Both the position numbers and the translations under genes were made by a program. The notes below the pieces were generated by a model. It was not told the DNA's origin. It saw nothing but the letters and a program-made list of their open reading frames with translations, and did not search any database. From Saprospiraceae bacterium (GTDB lineage Bacteria > Bacteroidota > Bacteroidia > Chitinophagales > Saprospiraceae), in assembly GCA_022841345.1 (NCBI GenBank), contig JALHRR010000034.1:1-50856 (forward strand): a stretch of 50,856 bases of DNA. The letters run 5' to 3'. Below, piece by piece: positions 46,714 to 50,856 of this stretch (position 1 is the first letter of the stretch; every line of letters starts with the position of its first letter).

Positions 46714-47781
46714 TTATTCCCTCACCATAGAATACACCGCCACCTTATCTTCATGCGTCAATCGCATAAAGTATACTCCGGAGCTCAATTCAGGAAATTG
46801 TACCGTTTGAATTCCTTCAGAAAACAACAATTCCTGTTGATTCACGAGCACTCCTGCAGTAGTATACAATTCCATTTCCACTTTGCCACTCGCAGAGCTT
46901 CTTATCTGTAAATCTTGCACAAATGGATTGGGACTGATCTCAAACAGATGATTGTACACCAGATCTTTTGTGGAAGTAGTAATAAACTCAAAGTCCGCTG
47001 AATATGACATGCAAACAAAATTTTCCGCATATACATTGTAAATTCCATTTTCAGCAGGTGTATAAATGGAATCATTTGCGCCCTGAATTTCTTCACCATT
47101 AAAATACCATTGGATATATGATAATTGTTGGTCACTTTCGACTTCCAGTTGTGATCCATTCTGGAAAATTGAAATCACTGCAGGTGTCCCTTCTCTCACC
47201 CCAATAGGCAGCGTAAACTGCACAAAATCAGGACAAATCGAAGGCGCAGCAGATAGCTCATATACACCCGGTTCTGTCACTACCAATTCAGGCCCTTCAG
47301 CATCTTCTATCAAAACTCCGTCACGATACCACTGAAACAGGGTATCATAGGGCAATCCAGCTGTCAAAACCAATGTGTCCGGTCCGCCAAACTGTGTATC
47401 ATCACATAAAACAAATTCCTCGGTATTCGGATCAAAACCATATCGACCGGAAATCACGACATAAATGGGTAGAAATACATAACCATCAATTAGTATGCTT
47501 TCACTGGAATCGATGCAACCTTCATGTGTAACAGATACAAAAAAAGTAGCCCCTGCAGCATCATATTGTGACATTTGTAATGATGATAATGTATCGCCGG
47601 CAAGAGCTTCCCCTTCACGATACCATTGATAAGAATCAAATGTATCCTGAACACTCAGTGTCACCGAATCTCCTGGACAAAGTAATGTACTGCTGGCTTC
47701 AAGCTCAATACCTAACTCACACTGAGCTGCCAAAAAATTCATCAAAAAAAGTGAAAAGATCGTTGTAAATAAGAGTCTCAT
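46714..47781 (-). CDS. Secreted Ig-like protein with T9SS type A sorting domain
   Basis: 355 residues with signal peptide MRLLFTTIFSLFLMNFLAAQ. It has three Ig-like/PKD-type modules sharing a YQWYREGEAL / FQWYRDGVLI / IQWYFNGEEI strand (about 52-61, 149-158, 222-231), each followed by a Tyr-containing hairpin; such W-Y modules are common in Bacteroidota secreted proteins. Cysteines (C21, C34, C88 and more) could form disulfides within modules. The C-terminus (about 280-355) is a type A domain: LFEISPNPFVQDLQIRS ... ELYTTAGVLVNQQ ... LSSGVYFMRL. Likely an adhesin or cell-surface linker; ligand unknown. Confidence 0.9.
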   Translation of the reverse strand: MRLLFTTIFSLFLMNFLAAQCELGIELEASSTLLCPGDSVTLSVQDTFDSYQWYREGEALAGDTLSSLQMSQYDAAGATFFVSVTHEGCIDSSESILIDGYVFLPIYVVISGRYGFDPNTEEFVLCDDTQFGGPDTLVLTAGLPYDTLFQWYRDGVLIEDAEGPELVVTEPGVYELSAAPSICPDFVQFTLPIGVREGTPAVISIFQNGSQLEVESDQQLSYIQWYFNGEEIQGANDSIYTPAENGIYNVYAENFVCMSYSADFEFITTSTKDLVYNHLFEISPNPFVQDLQIRSSASGKVEMELYTTAGVLVNQQELLFSEGIQTVQFPELSSGVYFMRLTHEDKVAVYSMVRE

Positions 47782-47919
47782 AACATTGTATTTTCAAGGA
47801 AGAACGAGAAAAGTCAATGAAACGGTTTGCTCTTTCAGGTCATAATTTTTCAATTACCACAATTTAGGTAGGGAAAAATCCAACTTAGCACGCTGTAAAT
47901 CAGGAATTTACAACAATGA

Positions 47920-48768
47920 TTATTTTTTCAGGCTAAGAGTTACCATCACAGGCCAATGGTCAGAAGGAAATACGCCATTATAAATTTCTGAAATCACGAG
48001 ATAACGTTTCACTTCAAAGTACTTATTACAAAATATATAATCAATTCTCCTTTCAGGATGTGAAGCGCTAAATCCATTAAAAGTACAAACAGGCCCATGT
48101 TTTATTTGAGCAAATTCAAATGCATCCTGCCAGATTGATGTTTGTTTAAAACTACTAATTGACTCTTCTTCAGGGACAGTATTCAGATCACCCATGATGA
48201 TAGCCGGCATGGATGAAGAATTGGCATTTGCCTGTTTAGCGATCAGCTTTAAACTCTCAGTTCTGGCTACTTTTCCCACGTGATCAAAATGAGTATTGTA
48301 AACAATGAATTCCCTGCCGGTTTTGCGATTTTTCAATTGTACCCATGTGGCGATTCGCGGAAGTGCAGCGTCCCATCCTTTTCCAGGTTTGCTTGTGTCT
48401 TCTGCCAGCCAGAAAGTCCCATCTTTCACTTTTTCAAACAAACGTTTATTAAAAAAAATGGGTGAAAATTCTCCGGCTTTTTTCCCATCTTCTCTTCCTA
48501 CACCACACCATTCATAGTCCGGTAAGTTTTCGCTAATGTATTCGAGCTGATGCGATAATGCTTCCTGCAACCCGAAAATGTGGGGTGAATAATATTTGAT
48601 TTGTGAAATGACTTTTCCTTTTCTGTTGGACCATTGGTTGATTCCATCTGATGCCACATCCAGTCTGATATTGTAAGTCATGACCGAAATTTCCTGTGCA
48701 TGAACAGGATTAGTCCGCCATAATAAAATAAAGATCAGAGATAGAAAAATGCTTTTACAAATTGTCAT
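47920..48768 (-). CDS. Exported endonuclease/exonuclease/phosphatase family protein
   Basis: 282 residues with signal peptide (MTICKSIFLSLIFILLWRTN...HAQ). Motifs of the EEP superfamily: MTYNIRLD (Asn), IFGLQEAL (Glu, metal ligand), VYNTHFDHVG (His), IIMGDLNTVPEE (Asp/Asn), RRIDYIFC, and PSDHWPVMVTL (Asp-His). This is a complete Mg-dependent phosphodiesterase or phosphatase site. Its substrate could be nucleic acid, phospholipid or a sugar-phosphate; the signal peptide places it in the periplasm or outside. It starts 14 nt inside the end of the glycosyltransferase gene, so the two are coupled. Confidence 0.92.
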   Translation of the reverse strand: MTICKSIFLSLIFILLWRTNPVHAQEISVMTYNIRLDVASDGINQWSNRKGKVISQIKYYSPHIFGLQEALSHQLEYISENLPDYEWCGVGREDGKKAGEFSPIFFNKRLFEKVKDGTFWLAEDTSKPGKGWDAALPRIATWVQLKNRKTGREFIVYNTHFDHVGKVARTESLKLIAKQANANSSSMPAIIMGDLNTVPEEESISSFKQTSIWQDAFEFAQIKHGPVCTFNGFSASHPERRIDYIFCNKYFEVKRYLVISEIYNGVFPSDHWPVMVTLSLKK

Positions 48769-49705
48769 TTTGAGTGGATATGGAAGTTAAGTTGTGCTCA
48801 TTGACAACATATAAAGGGCGTTTTCTGATATCCGATTGCATTCGGGAGATATATTCGCCAATGATCCCTATGGCTATCATTTGAATACCTCCCAGAAATA
48901 ACACTGAGATAATCACCGACGCCCAACCCTGAACATAATCTCCTGAAACGAATCTCGCATACAATGCATATAACCCTACCAGAAAAGCGATGAAAGAAAC
49001 TATAAACCCAAAGTATGTCACTAATCGAAGAGGGAAATCAGAAAATGCTGTGATCCCATCAAGTGCAAAACGAATCATTTTGCCCCAGGTGTAACCTGAT
49101 TTTCCACCATGCCTTTCATCCCGGTCGTACTCCACATAGGTCTGACGATAACCTGCCCAGGCAATTTGTCCCCGGAGAAATTTGTGGCGTTCCGGCATTT
49201 GCTTCAACACTTCTGTGACTTTGCGATGCATGATCCGAAAATCTCCTGTATCCAGCGGGATATCTACAGAAGTAATTTTTCTTAAAATCCGATAGAATAA
49301 TCCTGCCGTCCATCTTTTCAAAAAATGCTCACCCTTCCTTTGTCTGCGTCTTGCATATACTACTTCGTAGCCTTTTTGTGCCATCAAATACAATCCGGGT
49401 ATTAGTTCCGGAGGATCCTGCAAATCGGCATCCATGATGACAATATATTCACCTGAGGCATGATCCAGACCTGCAGAAACTGCCACCTGATGACCAAAAT
49501 TTCGGGAAAAATCAATATAATGAACCCGGTCATCCATTAAAGCCTGAGCCCTGATCCACTCCAGAGATCCATCATTGCCACCATCGTGCACAAACATCCA
49601 TTCAGCTTTTACACCCATATCACGAATTATCTTTTCTGTCCGCTCAAAGAGTGCAGGAAGATTATCCAATTCATTATATACAGGAATGACAAGCGTAATG
49701 TCCAT
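48755..49705 (-). CDS. Family 2 glycosyltransferase (GtrB/DPM1-like) with two C-terminal membrane helices
   Basis: 316 residues: GT-A domain to about 205 (LVIPVYNELDNLPALF; MDADLQDPPE at 91-100; LDTGDFRIM), a linker, and two membrane segments (about 226-250, 263-285). This layout is that of enzymes that move a sugar from a nucleotide to polyprenyl phosphate. Odd point: the usual VDDGSxDGS motif reads VHDGGNDGS (39-47), with His for the first Asp and Gly for Ser, although D41 and the DADLQD metal motif are kept. It is followed, with 14-nt overlap, by an exported EEP enzyme. The sugar is unknown; DPM-type, bactoprenol glucosyl- and undecaprenyl-P sugar transferases share this form. Confidence 0.9.
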   Translation of the reverse strand: MDITLVIPVYNELDNLPALFERTEKIIRDMGVKAEWMFVHDGGNDGSLEWIRAQALMDDRVHYIDFSRNFGHQVAVSAGLDHASGEYIVIMDADLQDPPELIPGLYLMAQKGYEVVYARRRQRKGEHFLKRWTAGLFYRILRKITSVDIPLDTGDFRIMHRKVTEVLKQMPERHKFLRGQIAWAGYRQTYVEYDRDERHGGKSGYTWGKMIRFALDGITAFSDFPLRLVTYFGFIVSFIAFLVGLYALYARFVSGDYVQGWASVIISVLFLGGIQMIAIGIIGEYISRMQSDIRKRPLYVVNEHNLTSISTQNDNL

Positions 49706-49761
49706 ATTCTCCGGTTATGGGCACAAAATACGGCAGTTCCGCTCAATGCAAAGCCAAATGT

Positions 49762-50031
49762 CTATTCAATTTCAAAGGTCCTGCCGGGCTCGATAGCTTT
49801 GTTGAGATATTTTACCACAATTACCGTATCTGCTGATCTTTCCATCACCCAAATACTGAGGTCCTGAATAGCAGAAAAAACTGCCTTAGCTTCCCCCGTA
49901 ACCTGTGTGCTCATGTCATTGGTGTGAATCCGTAATCCTTCTTTTTGCTTCAGACCTCTTATGAATTCTATGATGACTTCTTCATATTGTGATCTGAGTG
50001 GGTACATACTTATTTCTGCTCCGATTTGCAT
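49762..50031 (-). CDS. YkoF-like thiamine/HMP-binding protein (tentative)
   Basis: 89 residues. The start IGAEISMYPLRSQYEEVIIEF and the centre GLRIHTNDMSTQVTGEAKAVF resemble one domain of the YkoF/thiamine-binding family, where a strand-helix pattern ends in an ST-x-x-x-G motif. In this family binding of thiamine or hydroxymethylpyrimidine has been shown. The rest (IQDLSIWVMERSADTVIVVKYLN) has the expected beta strand. No transport genes are near, and the assignment rests on these short motifs; a general ACT-like fold is the alternative. Separate from the glycosyltransferase gene by 56 nt. Confidence 0.6.
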   Translation of the reverse strand: MQIGAEISMYPLRSQYEEVIIEFIRGLKQKEGLRIHTNDMSTQVTGEAKAVFSAIQDLSIWVMERSADTVIVVKYLNKAIEPGRTFEIE

Positions 50032-50055
50032 AATGTAATTTTTTTCAAATGAAAA

Positions 50056-50856
50056 TCAATTGATAATCTGGATCAATCCCGAATGCCTGCTTCCATTTTT
50101 CATCTCAACTGTCAGGATATAATGTCCGGTCTGTAGTGCCGGTAGCAGAATCTCATCTTCGCTCCAGCTACCCAGTCGAAGACCGGATAAATTGAATAAT
50201 ATAACTCTGTCCATTTCCGGTGCTTCCACACGAACGAACTTGCCTGCAGGATTGGGATAGATTTTGATTAATGCAGAAGATTTCTCCGGATGACCAATAC
50301 TGTTTGGTTTGTTTCTAAATACGACAAGAACCCCCTTGTAAATCCCATTTGCAATAAATTCCTGATCAATAAAAGTTGTCAATTCCGGTATTGAAATTCC
50401 TGCCGCCGTTATTCCACCTTCGGCATCAGCAACCGATCTGCCTAAAAATCCTTGCGCTGAGGCAATATTCAATGCAATTGTGGTTTTTAATTCTTTATCC
50501 AGATGAAGTACAAAGCCGGACCTGCTGCCGGTGGGGGTTTCAAAAAGCTCCTCCTCCCACAGGAATTCCTTGTCGAAAGTGCCACTCATAATCCATCCGC
50601 TGCCGGAATTACGAATTGACATCAGGACATCATTTCCTGGATTGCTGATTTTAAAGACGGATTGTGCAGTACCATTCAAATCGTACACCGCTGCAAAAAT
50701 ATCAGAAGCAAATCCAATGGATTCCAAAACCAAACCAGGCCTGAACAATAATCTTCCTGAAAAATTTCCTGCAATAAGTATTTGATTATCGTCTGTCAAT
50801 TGAAGTTCAATCACTGCATCATCCAGCAATCCAGTTGCTGTACTCAACCATATCAA
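50056..50856 (-). CDS. Secreted protein with T9SS type A sorting domain, N-terminus cut by window edge
   Basis: The frame is open at the right edge; the true start is outside, and the TTG at the edge is an artefact. The visible 266 residues include beta-rich repeats of about 40-50 residues (DDNQILIAGNFSGRL..., SIRNSGSGWIMSGTFDKEF, DAEGGITAAGIS) resembling SBBP-type propeller blades. The C-terminus (about 195-266) is a type A domain: LIKIYPNPAGKFVRVEAPEM ... VILFNLSGLRLGSW ... LQTGHYILTVEMKNGS. Export by the type IX system is expected; function unknown. Confidence 0.88.
   Translation of the reverse strand: MIWLSTATGLLDDAVIELQLTDDNQILIAGNFSGRLLFRPGLVLESIGFASDIFAAVYDLNGTAQSVFKISNPGNDVLMSIRNSGSGWIMSGTFDKEFLWEEELFETPTGSRSGFVLHLDKELKTTIALNIASAQGFLGRSVADAEGGITAAGISIPELTTFIDQEFIANGIYKGVLVVFRNKPNSIGHPEKSSALIKIYPNPAGKFVRVEAPEMDRVILFNLSGLRLGSWSEDEILLPALQTGHYILTVEMKNGSRHSGLIQIIN

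Overview
The window looks like chromosome of a member of the phylum Bacteroidota, most likely family Saprospiraceae or a close relative; this is inferred from gene content and was not tested. Pointers are secreted proteins ending in type IX secretion (T9SS) sorting domains (one gliding-motility/CHU_C-type with a partial paralogue, four of the NP-containing type A form), SprB- and PKD-like modules, several small outer-membrane barrels, TANNTTTG promoter elements, TTG starts and an eukaryote-like kynurenine pathway. The DNA is moderately AT-rich. I saw no rRNA, tRNA, phage, transposase or CRISPR-Cas genes.

Layout. 1-14248 (minus) holds two giant tandem paralogues of about 2440 residues, the downstream one cut by the left edge. 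14399-15094 is a possible leader ORF and a small barrel protein. 15106-19373 (minus) is a kynurenine-catabolic operon: ACMSD, kynureninase, kynurenine 3-monooxygenase and a RidA-type deaminase. 19575-23752 carries a YggS-type PLP protein, a secreted FG-GAP protein, a 54-residue DUF2256 gene and a cytochrome oxidase subunit III. 23924-27299 is purL plus a TlpA-like thioredoxin. 27300-30752 has three small envelope genes set among two 500-nt repeat elements. 30915-33682 is an MCE protein, holA and a DUF2461 gene. 34146-38155 is a SPOR-domain amidase and a divergent LptD-like protein. 38163-42056 contains LysE, a barrel protein, guanine deaminase and a DUF819 membrane protein. 42364-50856 contains three further T9SS cargo proteins (the last cut by the right edge), an exo/endonuclease-phosphatase, a GtrB-type glycosyltransferase and a small YkoF-like protein.

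How the genes fit together. The kyn operon would convert kynurenine through 3-hydroxykynurenine to 3-hydroxyanthranilate, then, after a dioxygenase not present here, decarboxylate ACMS and possibly deaminate 2-aminomuconate. Much of the rest is envelope building (LptD, MCE, amidase, barrels, lipoproteins) and secreted T9SS cargo.

The most unusual feature is the non-coding DNA. Several gaps contain arrays of short palindromes whose arms differ from hairpin to hairpin but whose centres follow a GC-NNN-GC pattern, separated by a nearly constant spacer (GTGAYRTC, or its complement). Arrays occur at 27388-27836, 28818-29250, 34007-34098 and 39777-39876. Where a gene ends next to the array, the spacer reads GTGA on the strand of that gene. 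Two of them belong to a 500-nt element present in two copies on either side of a lipoprotein gene.
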